A stretch of DNA of 64,000 nucleotides, taken from NCBI RefSeq assembly GCF_017591425.1, contig NW_024464918.1:5330001-5394000 (forward strand), read 5' to 3'. A model generated the notes under the pieces. It saw only the letters and a list, made by a program, of their open reading frames with translations. It did not search any database and was not told where the DNA came from. Both the position numbers and the translations under genes were made by a program. Source of the stretch: Ochotona curzoniae. Lineage: Eukaryota; Chordata; Mammalia; Lagomorpha; Ochotonidae. This document shows positions 1 through 11,935 of the stretch, piece after piece (within the stretch, counting starts at the first letter, position 1; every line of letters starts with the position of its first letter).

Positions 1-99
1 ATAAAAGGAGTGACTTGCTGGCAGAGATTGTCCCAATAGCACGGTGTCTGCAGGAACAGGCAGCTAGCTACGCAATGAGCTCAGGCTTCTGCTCCTGGT

Positions 100-250
100 G
101 CCTGCTTCTCAGCTGAGTAATCTTGCTTTAATATTTCTCAGCTTCAACATCTGTAAAGTGGTGATAATAATAGGATATGCCTTAGATAGTGTAGAGGAAA
201 CACAAGTAAAATATTGAGCACAGTGTTTCTAGGTATGTGTGAGTGTGTGT
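100..250 (+). repeat. MIR SINE fragment
   Basis: The stretch follows the MIR order: a cytosine- and thymine-rich 'cctcagtttcctcatctgtaaaatgg'-like block (here cagcttcaacatctgtaaag), then a gataataat block, then a decayed 'gcacagtg' block. It is an old, heavily diverged copy with no 5' part. Confidence 0.5.
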
Positions 251-1485
251 AATGCAGGAGCTTAAATCATATTATTAATAATGAACTCGGGATCTTCACC
301 CTGATATTATTGTCAATATTCAGTTATTGGATAGGTGGACGCACTGGATTGATCCAGGTATGATGCGAGCTAGCTGTTCTACCCCATTCACCTCTGAAAC
401 CCAGAACTGGGTCAGGAGCACACGACAGGCAGGCTCTCTATATGAGTTACCTGAAAGTGCCTGTTTGCAAAGACTAATTTGGGAAAATGCAAGTTTTAAA
501 CTTGTGGCTGGGAGATCTGAATCCAGGTCTTGACTCTGCCAGACATTACATTATATGGGAACATTAAGAAATTTTCTGTTTTGGAGGGTACCATTTCAGA
601 AGGGCACCATGGGACAGACAAGAGAATCAGAAAAGCTGAAAGGACTTCTAAAACCCTGCCACATGGGAAGGGTAAGAATCCAAGTCTTCCCCCATTTGAT
701 AAAGAACTAGGTATAATAATGGTCTCCCTTCATCTACCTTCTTTAACGCCTGCAAGATGGATAATCAGACAGGAGGGAAGAGGGGGTCTGTCCCTTATCC
801 AAAGCAGGCAACTCTTCAATTTTCACCACTAGGCCCAGGGATGCCTCCCAGGCTGACCTCTGAACAATTATGGATCTAGATGTGTCTCTGAAATCTCTCC
901 AATTTTATATATGTGCATATAACTTAAAATTTTAATTATGTAATTTCAAGTAGTCCAATACCACAAGGATCAATCAAAACACCATGGCCATGCTTGTCCC
1001 ACTGACCAACAACATGGAGCTCCCAAGCCAGTCCACCAGACTCAGCCTGCTACTGGGGAACCAGAAGCCCAGGTCAGAGACAGGGCCTCCATTTGGGGAG
1101 CAGTTAGTGTCACAGACATGGGGATTGAATTTGCTCCTGATATTTCCACAGTCACAAGAGATCAATTATTACCATGACAGAATACAGCTATCAACAGGAA
1201 TAATGGCCAAATCCCCAGCCCAACACAGCACTAGACAAGGTTCTTCACAGGTGAGAACAGCACATCCGAGGCCTCTTGTCACATGGAAAATCCACAATGG
1301 AATCTAGGTGCATGAGCCAAAGCCAAAATAAAAACATACACAGCCTACAGTGAATGACCCTCTGCCTCTAGACAAAGCCAAGCCATGTGCCCAAAACACA
1401 ATCCCCTTGATCCTGGGGCCACAGACCTGCATACTCACATTTGTCCTTTGAAAGCTTCTGTTGTTTGAAAGTCTGAAAAGGCTGT
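250..1485. other. Unassigned non-coding DNA
   Basis: I see no recognisable repeat or exon here. Reading frames of 63-107 codons on both strands around 974-1307 overlap each other and have no splice context or protein-like composition. Confidence 0.6.
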
Positions 1486-1738
1486 TATACTGAGATAATA
1501 CTAATATTTATTGTGCTCTTAGTATATGTCGGATACTGTCTAAGCCCTTTGCATATATCAGTTCATTTAATCCTCAAATAACCCCTGTGACGTAGGTCCA
1601 CTATTCTTCCTTAGGAGAAAATGACGGTTTGTAAAGGCTAATAACCTCTCCAGGGACACAGAGCTGGGAATAGCAGAGCTAGACCTTGAACCCAGACATC
1701 CTGGCTCCAGCGTCTCAGCTTTTAACCACAGGCCAATG
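1485..1738 (-). repeat. MIR SINE, nearly full length
   Basis: The plus strand reads the MIR reverse complement in order: 'ttattgtgctcttagtatatg', 'gcatatatcagttcatttaa', 'tcctcaaataacccctgtga', an 'acagagctgggaatagcaga' block and 'gaacccagacatcctggctc'. This is one of the most complete MIR copies in the window. Confidence 0.85.
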
Positions 1739-1739
1739 A

Positions 1740-2540
1740 TGGTCCCTGTCTCATCTCATGACACCACGACAGAAGCCAGGTGACAAGGGCCTCTACCGTC
1801 TACACTTGCAAGCTGCATCTTTTAAGATGCAGAGTACAGATCCTGCAATGTGGAGCATCTGCAATCCCCTAAGGCCCCAAATTCTCCTTCACCAAGACTT
1901 TGATTTCCCCTTCTGAATGTGAAGGGGATAATCTACATTTGTATTCTCTCTAAAATAACACTGAGAATGGAGTTACTATCTGACATGCTGGATATGCACG
2001 TGGAGGAGGCTGTTTGCATTCTCCGCTTCCAAAGCGAGATCGAGGACTCTTCTCTCAACAAGTCTTAAAATGACAGGGCAATAGCTTGCGTCTCAGGCTC
2101 CTTTAATTAAATGAACTCTGAAACATTATACCTCTGTGTACATTCAGAAACTCTCCTTCCCAGCTGCTTTTTGATCTCTGTAATTTATTTTAAAGATCAC
2201 GTTGAACATGTTATTTGCTCTGTGAGCCATGGCCCGAAGAAATCAAGCTCTAACCTGAACACAGCAACCTACTCTGCATCCCCCCTCCCCATCTCAATAT
2301 TAAAAAGCCACCACACTCTCTCCATCCCATGGGTGCCAGTGGTTCCACATGAAGGCTCAGTCTGGAGTTCCACCATTGACTTGACTTTCCAAGTTATTTC
2401 CCACTTGTCCTTCTCTCCCCAGAGCAGCAGATCTGGGGGGGGGGGGGGTGTTATCTCCTCTGGAACGGGCCAAAGCCTACACCTTGCATGCAGTCTCAAG
2501 GCATAAAGAATGGATGCTCTCAAGGCTTCCATACATCTCA
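1740..2540. other. Unassigned non-coding DNA
   Basis: Apart from the poly-G run, there is no recognisable element. Frames of 131 and 138 codons cross 2111-2685 on opposite strands; both run through the poly-G tract and look like chance frames. Confidence 0.55.
2435..2448 (+). repeat. Poly-G run, 14 G
   Basis: An uninterrupted run of 14 G follows 'gcagcagatct'. Such runs are prone to slippage and miscounting in sequencing. Confidence 0.97.
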
Positions 2541-2620
2541 GTGAGGACACTTGAAAAAGTTCATGGAAAAATGGAATGAACAGGGGGTCTAAAGATAACT
2601 TGATGGCAAGGATGGCATGT
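2541..2620 (+). mobile_element. Fragment of an inverted-repeat DNA element (mariner-like)
   Basis: It begins with a 'gaaaaagttcatggaaaaat' block that recurs at 15730, 25990 and 44335. Only one arm is recognisable here. The family assignment is tentative. Confidence 0.4.
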
Positions 2621-2835
2621 GTTATCTCAGAAACCACTAAGCACCCATTGCTGGCTTTGTATAGCCAGAGACACACATTTCCCACAACTTCTTTGAAGTC
2701 CCTAATATTTATGATTTGGCCAACACTGAAGTTAGCCTAGTCATGGTTTCCCATCTAACAAGAGTAAAACAGAAGGGTAAGGATGGCCTGCTAAATGAAG
2801 TCCTGTTGCATTCTGCACATAGTACACATCCAGAA

Positions 2836-3117
2836 AAAATATTTTTAAGACATATTTATTTGAAAGGGAGAGAGAGGGTCGGGGAGAGAAAAGCCTTCCA
2901 TCTGTTGGTTCACTTCCTGGAACTGGACAAGGCCACAAGGACCTTTTTCCAAGTCTCCTGCATGGGTACAGAGACCCAAGGACTTGGATCATCCTTTGCT
3001 GCTTTCCCAGGCATTTTAACAGGAAGCTGCATTGGAAGTGGAGTAGCTGGGACTTGAACCAGCAGTTGGACAAGATGCCAGCATGGCAGGCAGTGGCTTA
3101 ACCACAGTGCCACCCCC
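2836..3117 (-). mobile_element. CSINE (lagomorph C-repeat), near full length
   Basis: On the minus strand the copy starts near 3117 with 'ggtggcactgtggttaagcc', a tRNA-like head, and continues with 'ctgggaaagcagcaaaggat' and 'ccatgcaggagacttgg'. It ends in a 'ccctttcaaataaatatgtc' tail near 2840. This order is diagnostic of the C-repeat family. Two opposed chance frames lie inside it. Confidence 0.88.
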
Positions 3118-3735
3118 TTGGCAAATGTTTCTGAAGTTGAATTAATAATCTGGGAAATAACTCATAAAGAAAACAGCCTTAAACTTCTGTGTTATTAAAA
3201 AAAAAGCCGGAGAAACCTTATTACAAGGCTATTACTTTATGTGCACACTTTGTTTTTCCCCTACTAGTAATACTTCACAGTAGGAAATAGTGATTTTTAG
3301 GGAAACAGGCAGGGCATGCAGCAACTTCTCTTATTCCTTGGTAACTGGACGTGCATAGAAATAGTACAGGGCATGCTTTTAATTTGTTAACTGGACAAAC
3401 ACTCATAACACTTGCCTTATGGGGACCAATGCTGTGTTCAGTACAGAGGAGGAATCAGCAGGTACCCAACTCAAGGGCAGCACTGGGCAGGAACAGAAAG
3501 CAAACAAATCACCCAGAGGCTCTGAGCCTGTGCGTGACAATCCATCTGTGGGAGAAGGAGAGCGGTAGGGGAGAAGCAGAAGGAGGAGGGAGAGAGTGAG
3601 GCCTGGAAAGACGATCTATATGTATGTCTATCTGTGTGTGGGGGGAGATGACATAGATATAGAAGTGGGAGGAGAATGTGTGCATGGTTATGAAAAATCA
3701 GAGAAAGGTGCAAATCATCATGTCCTCCTCCACTC
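3118..3735. other. Unassigned non-coding DNA
   Basis: Unique sequence with a purine-rich patch at 3555-3610. I see no exon or named repeat. Confidence 0.6.
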
Positions 3736-3950
3736 TAAGGTGTTCTGTGTCATCACCCTGTTCTCTTCTCCACAGCCCTCATCATTATTGGGAATTAACT
3801 TATTTATCTGCTTCTTTCTCCTTCTTTTGAAAACCCTTTGAAATCTTCCTTGTATGCAACCTATTGTCAGCTCTGTGAGAGCAGGACTCTGTACTGTTCC
3901 CTGCAGTGTCTGGGGAATCCCAGATCATCATAGAGCAAAGACTACTTGTG
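3735..3950 (+). repeat. L2 LINE 3'-end fragment
   Basis: A pyrimidine-rich stretch is followed by 'ctctgtgagagcaggactct' and a 'ccctgcagtgtctggg' block. These match the 3' tail of L2 (agaatgtaagctccatgagg... then ...ctgtatcccc), strongly diverged. Confidence 0.5.
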
Positions 3951-4469
3951 CAAGGAACAAAGCACAGACGCTGCTCACACCCAGAAGAGGGATGTGTGTG
4001 TCCAATGGCAGCTGCTCCCTCTCCTGGTTCCTCAAGATGGGGGCATCCTCTGGGTCTCCCCAAAGTGGAGTCAGCTCCAGGAGGTAAATCCCAAATAAGG
4101 TAAGAATGGTGACTCTTGACCCTGTTTCTGGCATTTGCATGGACTCATGGGTAAAGCTCTGGAGAAGATGCCGTGTGGCACAGTGTGGCATTTATCTTTT
4201 ATTTATGGATAGCTTGTGTGTTCCTGCTTGCCCAGCAGGCAACATGACAGCAAAGGACTGGAGCCTGTTGCTTTCCTCCAGATAACAGACAATTGGAAGA
4301 CCAACGCACGCCTGCTGACAGCCAGCCGTCCCCGCCCCTCTAATAATTTCATCAGTGCTGGGACATTCACCTTCACGTTTTAGAGAGTCAGCGTAAAATG
4401 ATAATGGATCATTAAGAAAGTAGTTTGAGGTGGGGGACCAGGAAAGTGCAGGCATCTAACTGGGACAAC

Positions 4470-4645
4470 CTGGTGCGAATCAGGTGGCCTTGGACAGAAC
4501 ACTTCACATCCATGAAGCTGTGCCTTCACCGTCTGTAGAAACAGGTCAGAGAAGTCCATCTCAGAGGGTTAGAGTGAGGATAACAGATGAGAAAGCATGC
4601 AGCCCAGGGCCTGGCACTCAGCCTGGGACTGTCAATGAATGCCAG
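4470..4645 (+). repeat. MIR SINE fragment
   Basis: 'ggtggccttggacagaacac' corresponds to the MIR 'gtgaccttgggcaagttact' core. It is followed by a 'ctgtagaaacaggtcag' block, 'gttagagtgaggataacaga' and 'cagggcctggcactcagc'. Confidence 0.65.
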
Positions 4646-4754
4646 TTTGCGCCTTACTCCCCTTGGAGAATGTTCCAGCCTCTTCCAAGATTCAGCTCTT
4701 CTTCCCAACCTTGTTTATTAATACATTCAAGTGAGTTCACAGTGACTGTATAAT

Positions 4755-4960
4755 GTACTGGCTCAAAGTATGAGTTCCTCTCTCAGATTGCTCAAGTTCA
4801 TCTCCCGGTCTTAGTACTCATTAAGGATGTGACCTTGGAAAGTTGAGTAACGTCTTTGAGCTCCAGCCTCCAAAACAATAACAGGGGCTCTCAGTGCTGA
4901 GGGAGGACAGGTGCATGCTGTTGGAAGGGTACTCAGCACAGTGTCAGTATACAGTCTCCA
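4755..4960 (+). repeat. MIR SINE fragment
   Basis: 'gatgtgaccttggaaagttg' followed by 'gagctccagcctccaaaac' and 'actcagcacagtgtcagtat' matches the MIR core and 3' part. It lies only about 110 bases from the previous MIR and in the same direction, so these are two separate insertions or an old duplication. Confidence 0.65.
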
Positions 4961-5094
4961 ACATCTGTATACTCGCTGCCTCTCAGCAACCCCTCTGTCC
5001 TTCCTTTCACTTCTCCAGGATTGAAAAACTTCTTGACTCGGGGCCTTTACCTGTGCCTAGAATACCAGGCTCCCAGATCTTCACATGAATAACT

Positions 5095-5405
5095 GACTCC
5101 ATGTTGACACTGAAGACCAGTCCAAAGGCTTTCCCCATCAGATGATTTCTCCTGCCCACCCAATCTCTTACCCCTTCTCAACCCCATATCATTGGCTATG
5201 ACAAGGTCCTGCTGTATGACTTTCAGATCACTTATCATTGAATTTAATTATTTTTCCTATGTGGCTAGTTCCGTTATTGCCTCTCCTCTTCCCCTTAGAA
5301 TGTAGCTCCAGGAGAACAGCATCATCGCATCTTGTTCCTTAATGAAACAGTGTCTGGTGCACAGTGAAGCTCCAGCAGTGAGTGAAATGAAGAAATGAAT
5401 GCATG
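5095..5405 (+). repeat. L2 LINE 3' end
   Basis: The stretch contains 'ttagaatgtagctccaggag' (L2: agaatgtaagctccatgagg), then 'gtgtctggtgcacagtgaag', and ends with 'agtgagtgaaatgaagaaat', the decayed 'gaatgaatgaatg' L2 terminus. Confidence 0.7.
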
Positions 5406-6285
5406 ATTCAGCTGGAGTAACCAGTTCTTTGCAGTGCTTCTCTAGAATACTTCCCATCTGATGCCCAACACAGGAGCTGTGGTAAAGGCTAATTTCCAAA
5501 ACACATCTGCCATTTCCACCAAATAGGAAGACCAGCTATTAATACCCTGATAAACTTGGGTCCTGGGAAAGTTACCTGAGACTAATCAGCTTTAACCATC
5601 CAATGAAAGGCAGTAGCACAGCACCTCTCTCAGATGCCTGCCCTCTAATGCTCTGGGCTGTGTTAGAGCTGTGGCCTTCCAGAAGGATCCGGTGAGGCTG
5701 GAGGCTGGAGGTGGTCTGTGCAAGTGATCAAAATCAGAGTGGGCTCCTCCCTCCAAGGAAGAAAAACAGGCAGATTGCCTCTCTTGTTTCTCATACTCCT
5801 TGTTGCCAAGATTGTTGGAATGAACAAGGACCTCTTGGGTGAGCATACCCGTGGTTCTGGGAGACCGCACTCAGCTGATAGAGTGTGAATAAACTCAGGG
5901 CAGAAAGGAAGGGAGAGGTGGCATCAAAGTGCTAATCCAGGGCTGGAGCCTGCCCTGCCAGGTTCCTGTGGCTTTCGGGAGCCAGCAGGGAAGAGGACGT
6001 TTACTTTTCTGGAAAAGAACCACATCAATACCCTGGGCGACTCTTAAGCAAATCAGGACAAGTTTTTGGGCCCAAAGTCAGGGGAAAAAAAATCAGGCTG
6101 CACAGGGGAACAAGGCCACAGACAAAGCAAAAATAATAAGCAAACCCCAGAGATGCTGGCTGCTAGAGACTGGCTTGGACTAAGACTCAGCAAGACGAAT
6201 TCTACAGGCTGGAAGAATGAATGATTTTAAGTGGGATTACCTTCCCAGTTGGAAAACAAGACTTAAGTTGTTGGTGGAGGGGAGG
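5405..6285. other. Unassigned non-coding DNA
   Basis: No repeat or exon is recognised. Frames of 80-92 codons are present on both strands, but without splice sites or family resemblance. Confidence 0.6.
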
Positions 6286-6616
6286 AAGATTGTGGCATAG
6301 TGCGTTAAGTTGCTGCCTGCAACACTGGTATCCCATAGAGCATCAAAGCAAGTCTCAGCTCCTCCACTACCAATTAAGCTTCCTGCTAGTGCACCTGGGA
6401 AAGCAGCAGGGGATGGCCCAAGCCCTCAGACGTTTGTAGCCATGTGGGAGATCGGATGAAATTCCTGGTCCAGCCTGGTGAATCATCAGTGGATGGAAAA
6501 TCTCTCTATATATCTCCCCCATACATATATTTGTGTGTGTCCATTATAGAAATATACATATACTTCTTAATATATGTGTGTGTTTAGATATAAAACTGCC
6601 TTTCAAATAAATCTTC
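6286..6616 (+). mobile_element. CSINE with expanded AT/TG-rich 3' part
   Basis: The head 'gattgtggcatagtgcgtta' is the tRNA-like C-repeat start, followed by 'ctgggaaagcagcaggggat' and 'tcatcagtggatgg'. The end is 'cctttcaaataaatctt'. Between 6505 and 6595 the usual pyrimidine-rich segment is replaced by 'tatata' and 'tgtgtg' tracts, which makes the copy longer than usual. Confidence 0.8.
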
Positions 6617-6844
6617 GGGGGATATAAACAGTACCTAGGAAGAATAAATGAGCTATGCAGCACCATGTCAGACCTACAATGCTAGCCCCATTAACGTATG
6701 TTCTATTATCATTTCTGTTGTATTTATTGCCACTGATTTTTCCCTGGAAGATCCGAAGAGCATATATATTTTCTACTTTGTCCTGATCTCTTATCATATA
6801 ATAATGGATTTCCTTCAAGTGTAGGAGGGAAGGAAACTATCGTT

Positions 6845-6965
6845 CATTGTATACCTGCTAAGGCATTATTATTGCAGAGTCATTGACTCACCGTGTGGAT
6901 GATGACCCTTTTGCTCAGAGAGGTTTAGTGAGATCTCAAGGCCACACAGCTAGTAACCGGCACAG
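6845..6965 (-). repeat. MIR SINE fragment
   Basis: 'gctcagagaggtttagtgag' and 'caaggccacacagctagtaa' are the reverse complement of the MIR core ('ttactagctgtgtgaccttg'). Confidence 0.7.
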
Positions 6966-7014
6966 TCACAGGTATCTGCATTTCTTTCACAATTTCTTTC
7001 ATGTTTTAAAATTC

Positions 7015-7342
7015 CTTCAAAATTTTCATTTTATTTTATTTGAGAGACAGAGGTGGAGAAAGAGACATATGGAAAGAGAGAGATTGAGAGCACCAGTCTG
7101 CTGGTGCACTCCCCAAATGCTTACAGTGGCCCTTGGGTAGGTCTAAAGCAGGGGCTGGGAACTGAATTCAGATCTCCCACTGGATTGGCAGGAACTCAAA
7201 TACTTGGACCATCAACTTTTGCCTTCTAAGGTCTACACGAGAAGGAAGCTAGAAATCAGGAGCAAACACAACTCAAAGACACTCTGATGGGATACGGGCA
7301 TCTCAGCTGATGTCTTAATCATGAAACCAAACACTTGCCTCT
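7015..7342 (-). mobile_element. CSINE, diverged
   Basis: Reading the plus strand gives the reverse complement: 'ttttatttgagagacagagg' (tail and oligo-pyrimidine part), a 'gtgcactccccaaatgc' block, 'tacttggaccatca', 'gaaggaagctagaaatcagg', and 'catgaaaccaaacacttgcc' near the head. Confidence 0.78.
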
Positions 7343-7793
7343 GTTATTAAATACATACTTTTCTGCCTGAATTGGGGAAAAGTAAAAAGAACCATGCCAT
7401 GTTCCCTAATCTAGGAATTGAGGGTGTTCAAACATGAAAGTCCTTTTTTCCAGGTCATGTCAGAGACAACCTTGCAGGTGTACATGGGATTAAATTTGCC
7501 CAGTCATTTATCAGCTTTTCTCAGAGAACAGAGACTCCAGGGATCATTTCTGAAGGCAGACACATTGGAGAATGTGGTGGATATACATACGCCAAGGAAC
7601 ATGGAGACAGGCCAATGAGCCAAGAGATCTTTGAAAGGAAAGGATCTGAGCCATAAGCATCTACTAACCTAAAAGAACAGAAAAGCACCTCCTTGTAGTT
7701 AGAGACAGTGCAGCCAGCCCAGTCAGCCCATAGCAAGGGAAATTGCTACAGCTGTTCAAAAGGGCAAGGATCCAGTAACCACAGTGGCTACCA
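7343..7793. other. Unassigned non-coding DNA
   Basis: Unique sequence. I see nothing that looks like an exon or a named repeat. Confidence 0.6.
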
Positions 7794-7794
7794 C

Positions 7795-7985
7795 ATTTGT
7801 AGCTGCTTTTTGTAACCGTGAAATTATTCATAAACCTCCTCGCTCGTGGGATTTTCCTAGATGTTACTAAGCAGGTGTCACTGTCCCCATTTCACAGGTT
7901 GGAAAACTAAGGTTAAGAGTGGGAAAATATCCTGCCAAGGTCACATTGTTCAATAAGGGATGGAGCTGGGATGAAGTGGTATGCT
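7795..7985 (-). repeat. MIR SINE fragment
   Basis: 'cactgtccccatttcacagg', then 'aaactaaggttaagag', 'ccaaggtcacattgttca' and 'gatggagctgggatga' give the MIR reverse complement in order. Confidence 0.7.
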
Positions 7986-8699
7986 GTTAAAGACTGGCAA
8001 GTGACAAGCCTCCCTGGTACTCAGTACACAAGGCTGGCTGCTCTCCCCTCCTGCCTCCCTATCTTCTGTGGACTCTGCACCTTCAATGTCTCAGGACACA
8101 ACTGTGCACCTGTTCCTTTTCACAAGCAAGGCGAGGCCACTCCTGCCACATAGTGATTTTGACAATCCTTGCTGCACCTTAGAGGATCTGCAGTTTTGTT
8201 TTGAGGTGTCCTGGACCGCACCACACCGTAAGCACCGCGTCTGCACTAGGGCAAGTGGCAGAAAGCAATGGCGGGGCGGGGGAGGGCAGAGGGCTGGGCA
8301 GCCTTGCAAGCTGGGGCTTCTGGTGTGTCATCTTCCTTCTCTGCACCTTACTTTGCCCAGCTGTCTAATGGGTCCTCAAAAGGAACCACTGTCCTGGTTA
8401 TGATAAAAGGACACCACCCCAGCAGAGTGCTGAGCTGGGCGCAGGCATGCGGTAAGGGCTTTCTAAATGCTAATTATGAGTTCACAGACTTGAGAAATTA
8501 TAGAATCACACTGTGCTAAGGTTTCCAGAAGGCCCCTTGAAACCAATTAGGCTGACCTTCTCACTTCATAGAGAAGGTAAATGGGGCCTCCATAAGGAAA
8601 GTGACTTTTTTAAATGTTTGCAAAGAATGAAGTGGCAGAGATGGCACTAGAGCCAGTTCTATTTGCTTCCCAATTCAAGTAAGTCCCTTATCCCAGGGA
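7986..8699. other. Unassigned non-coding DNA, possible old MIR at 8540-8620
   Basis: The 8560-8625 stretch ('cacttcatagagaaggtaaa' then 'ggaaagtgac') could be a very decayed minus-strand MIR. The rest, including a small GC-rich patch at 8265-8300, is unassigned. Confidence 0.45.
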
Positions 8700-8872
8700 A
8701 AAGTTTCTCAAATACAAGGAATCTCAGGTTCACAGGCAGAGCTCAGTCACTGAGCTCTGATCTCAAATGTCCCCAAATAGGAAGTCTGTGTGGGCCTGGT
8801 AATGTGCATTTCAAAAGCTCCCAGCTGAAGCTGTGGGAGCTGTTCCCCAGGAACCACAGCTCTAATACCACA
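8700..8872 (+). mobile_element. MER5-type hAT fragment
   Basis: 'cctggtaatgtgcatttcaa' followed by 'agctcccagctgaagctgtg' and 'ccaggaaccaca' parallels the MER5 family sequence 'gagaatttgcatttctaaca', 'agttcccaggtgatgctgat', 'cagggaccacac'. The name is from memory; the copy is old. Confidence 0.5.
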
Positions 8873-11187
8873 GCCTGCAGTCTATGGACTTCAACACCTG
8901 GGGCTGGGCTTGGAGGGGTGCATAGGGAGGCTGGGGCAGGCAAATGAATATAGAACAGCTACACTGGGAGCTGAGGGTGACTGAAGGTCATGCCAGGTCT
9001 CATGGGAGCCAGTGCTACTCAGCATACTGCAGAAATGTAGAGCTGCCCGCTTTCCTGAAAGCCAAAAACCTGTCTCTGAAAGCTCCTAGCGGCTAAGTGC
9101 TAATGACCAACCCCTTTGCTGGCAAAACAGATACTAATAAGTCACAGCCTTGTGTTGGATGTGGCCTTTGGGCCATGCGTTGGGGGCCCTGGCACTGCCC
9201 TGGGCCTTAGGGGCTGAATGTTAGGGCAGTCCCAAACCTGCAGACAGCTTCCGCTTGCTCTACAAAAGGAATCAGGGATAGCACCAATGAGTATTTTGAA
9301 GCCAAAGCATCCATTCACATTCCGGAAGCATTCTCCCAAGCGTAAACCTGAGTTCACCAAGATATATCAGGAAGTAGGGACATTCACTGTCTGGGGGATG
9401 GGGGAGAGAAGATTCAGTGTTACCCTCTGTGGCATAAAAAGAGACATGGCAGGGCATGTGCCCGAGACATACAGCCAGCCGGCACTCTTCACAGCCCTCT
9501 GCTCACTTCTCTTTGTGGGCCTTGTGTATCAACAACCAAGTCTGCTCTATGCCCGCAATCTACCCCATATTTTCCTGCTGGCCTCACTGAATACTAGCGA
9601 TACTGAGAAGGGATGGGTATCATTTCAGCTGGGCAAGCAAACCTATGCTGCATGCTGATAGCGAGCCTGAGTTGTGGCCAATAATTCAGGTGTTCATGCC
9701 AGAACCTGGAAAGCGACAGAGAGAGAGTGCCTGACAGTGAACCTTCTAGAAGGTACAGGAGTGGCGTTCCTGCTTCCCAAAGGCATGGGGTCTCTCTGGA
9801 GGAGGGCGAGGGGCAGAGATTACATCCTCTGTATCTGTGTTGTTCACAGGAGTTAAGACCAACTCTCACATGCCTCGAACCTGCATCCTAGAAAAATCTA
9901 CTGATGGTGCCATCTTGGTGAAAAACTCCTCCTCCTTAGTCCAGAGGGGAGCTAGGATAGAAAAATTACAGTTTTCTGTAAAATATGGAAATAGATGCTT
10001 GCAAACGAGTTTAAATTTATGATAATCTCCCAATACCTCAAGACATCCCACTTGAACATCTGTGTGGTTCATGGACGAGTGCATGAACTGTTGCTAATCA
10101 GAAATGCATTGTGCCAGCTCCACAGACCCATGTTTCGGGATGTTTTCAGCTCTCTCCCCATCCTACTCAGTCTGCCTCTAAGTTAATTAGACCATGGGAG
10201 AGGCATGGATGACTTGATGATTCAGAGTAACCAAAAGTCACTGGGGAGAAAGAATAGAGTCGGGAAGATATTTTTCTTGCCTTGACAGCTGATTTTTTTT
10301 TTAAACTCCCTTCTCCATCACCCATACCCACTCTGCCATAAATAAGATATACTACAGACTTTCTCAGGTGTCAAGATCTTAATGAGAGAATCTGCTTTCT
10401 GACACCTCAGAAAAGGTCAATAAAGAAGAAAGAAATTAGAGACAGCCCCGCATCCTCTCGTGTTGAACGGTCTCGGCTCATCACGCTCACGGGCAGTGGT
10501 TGGAATTGTGATTTTGCAACTGCAAGAACAGATGTGAAGCCTAAATGATATGGGGGAGCTTTATTTTTGAATGTGCATATTTTTAAATTGGAGAAGAGGA
10601 AGGAGAATCTGATGTTTACAGGTGACAGACTCCCGCTGCACAGAGACCCTGCTGTTCAGCCGAAAGTGAAATCCGCAGCTTCCCCCAAAGACACCCCCTC
10701 CCCGTCCCTTCCCCCAGAGAAATACTGGGCTGTGCAAATGCCCACTGCTTTCCTGTGGCCAAGCGTGCCCCATCCAGATTGCTTTTCCTGCAACAATCAA
10801 CATGATCTTTCCCACCCGGAGTCAGGCCATGTCCTGCTGAATTCCTTTCTGTGGTTTTTATAGCTACTTAATATAAAGTCCAGAATCATGGAGATGGCCA
10901 AGGTTCTGCTATATCTAGATTCTTCTCTTTTTCTTCACCACACATCTTGCCTTTTGCATGCCACTTGTTCTCGCCCCACAGGCCCATTGCCCTTCTTGCT
11001 CCCCTTGGCCTCCATAACCCTCTGCCTCCTCTGCCCTTTCCCCAACAAAGGTTCCTTATCATCCCTCTTCCATTTGAGAGACTAAAGACCCAAGAGTGTC
11101 TGGCTTGATGAACCTGCCAACCAAACCATCCCCACCCAGCAGGCTCACTGTTGGAGTTCAATTCTGAAGGTCCCAAGAGTTCACTGA
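8873..11187. other. Unassigned non-coding DNA
   Basis: 2.3 kb with no clear repeat and no exon. The largest frame (9218-9658 plus, 146 codons) has an internal run that could pass as protein, but it has no splice context and no family match, and it is opposed by frames on the other strand. 10690-10720 is C-rich. Confidence 0.55.
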
Positions 11188-11386
11188 AAGCAGGGTTTCA
11201 CAATGCTGGCACTTTAGGTGCTCTGTCAGGTCTGGAAGTTGCCTTGTGAAGCACCAATTGCTGCTTGTCGCAACTAGGTGTCAGATGCAACCCCCAAGAT
11301 GTGATACCCAAATATGTACTCAGGCTTTGCTAAATATCCATTGGGAGGCAAAGCAGGCCCAAGTTGAGAAATATTAAGAGTGTGAC
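11188..11386 (+). mobile_element. MER20-type hAT non-autonomous element
   Basis: It starts 'agggtttcacaatgctggca' (MER20: agggttgctcaacctcggca), passes 'ctaggtgtcagatgcaaccc' and 'catgtac'-like decay, and ends 'caagttgagaaatattaa' (MER20: cggttgagaaccactg). Length about 200 bp fits the family. Confidence 0.7.
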
Positions 11387-11454
11387 ACAAAGTGGTACCT
11401 CTGTGAAGTGTTACTATGTTCCCTACGTCATTTTCACTGCTTTTAATTTTTCTA

Positions 11455-11762
11455 AATTTTTTATTTGAAAGGCAGAGTTACACAGAAGAAGGTGAGAACA
11501 GACAGATCCTCCATCCAATGGTTCAGTACCCAAATGGCCACAATGGTCAGAGCTGAGCCGATCTGAAGCCAAGAGCTTCTTCCAAGTCTCCCACACGGGT
11601 GCAGATACCCAAGGACTTGAGCCATTCACTACTTTCCCAGGTAATAAGTAGAGAGCTAGATTGGAACTGGAAGTTGGAACAGTCGGGATAAGAATCAGTG
11701 CCTGTTTGGGTTGTAAGCACAAGAGGCAAAGGACTAGCCTGATATGCCACCATGCTGTCCCC
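11455..11762 (-). mobile_element. CSINE, near full length
   Basis: The plus strand shows 'ttatttgaaaggcagagtta', 'gtacccaaatggccacaatg', 'gccaagagcttcttccaagt', 'ctcccacacgggtgcagata' and 'cactactttcccagg', and finishes with 'gatatgccaccatgctgtcc' at the head. Four diagnostic blocks are in order. Confidence 0.9.
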
Positions 11763-11935
11763 TTCTCTGCCTTCCGCCCCTAACCCCACAGTTCTGTTTC
11801 TAGCACTTAAGATACTGATAAGGAAAACAGCGGTATAGGTGCTGGTCTAGTGAAGGACTGGGGATTCTGGGACCCACCTAATACTCCTCCTCCCCCATAT
11901 TCATCCCTTGGACTCTGAAAAACATTGTTAGAAAA

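Noticed and set aside
9218..9658. Plus-strand frame of 146 codons
   Set aside because: No flanking acceptor and donor, no recognisable family, and overlapping frames on the other strand. Treated as chance.
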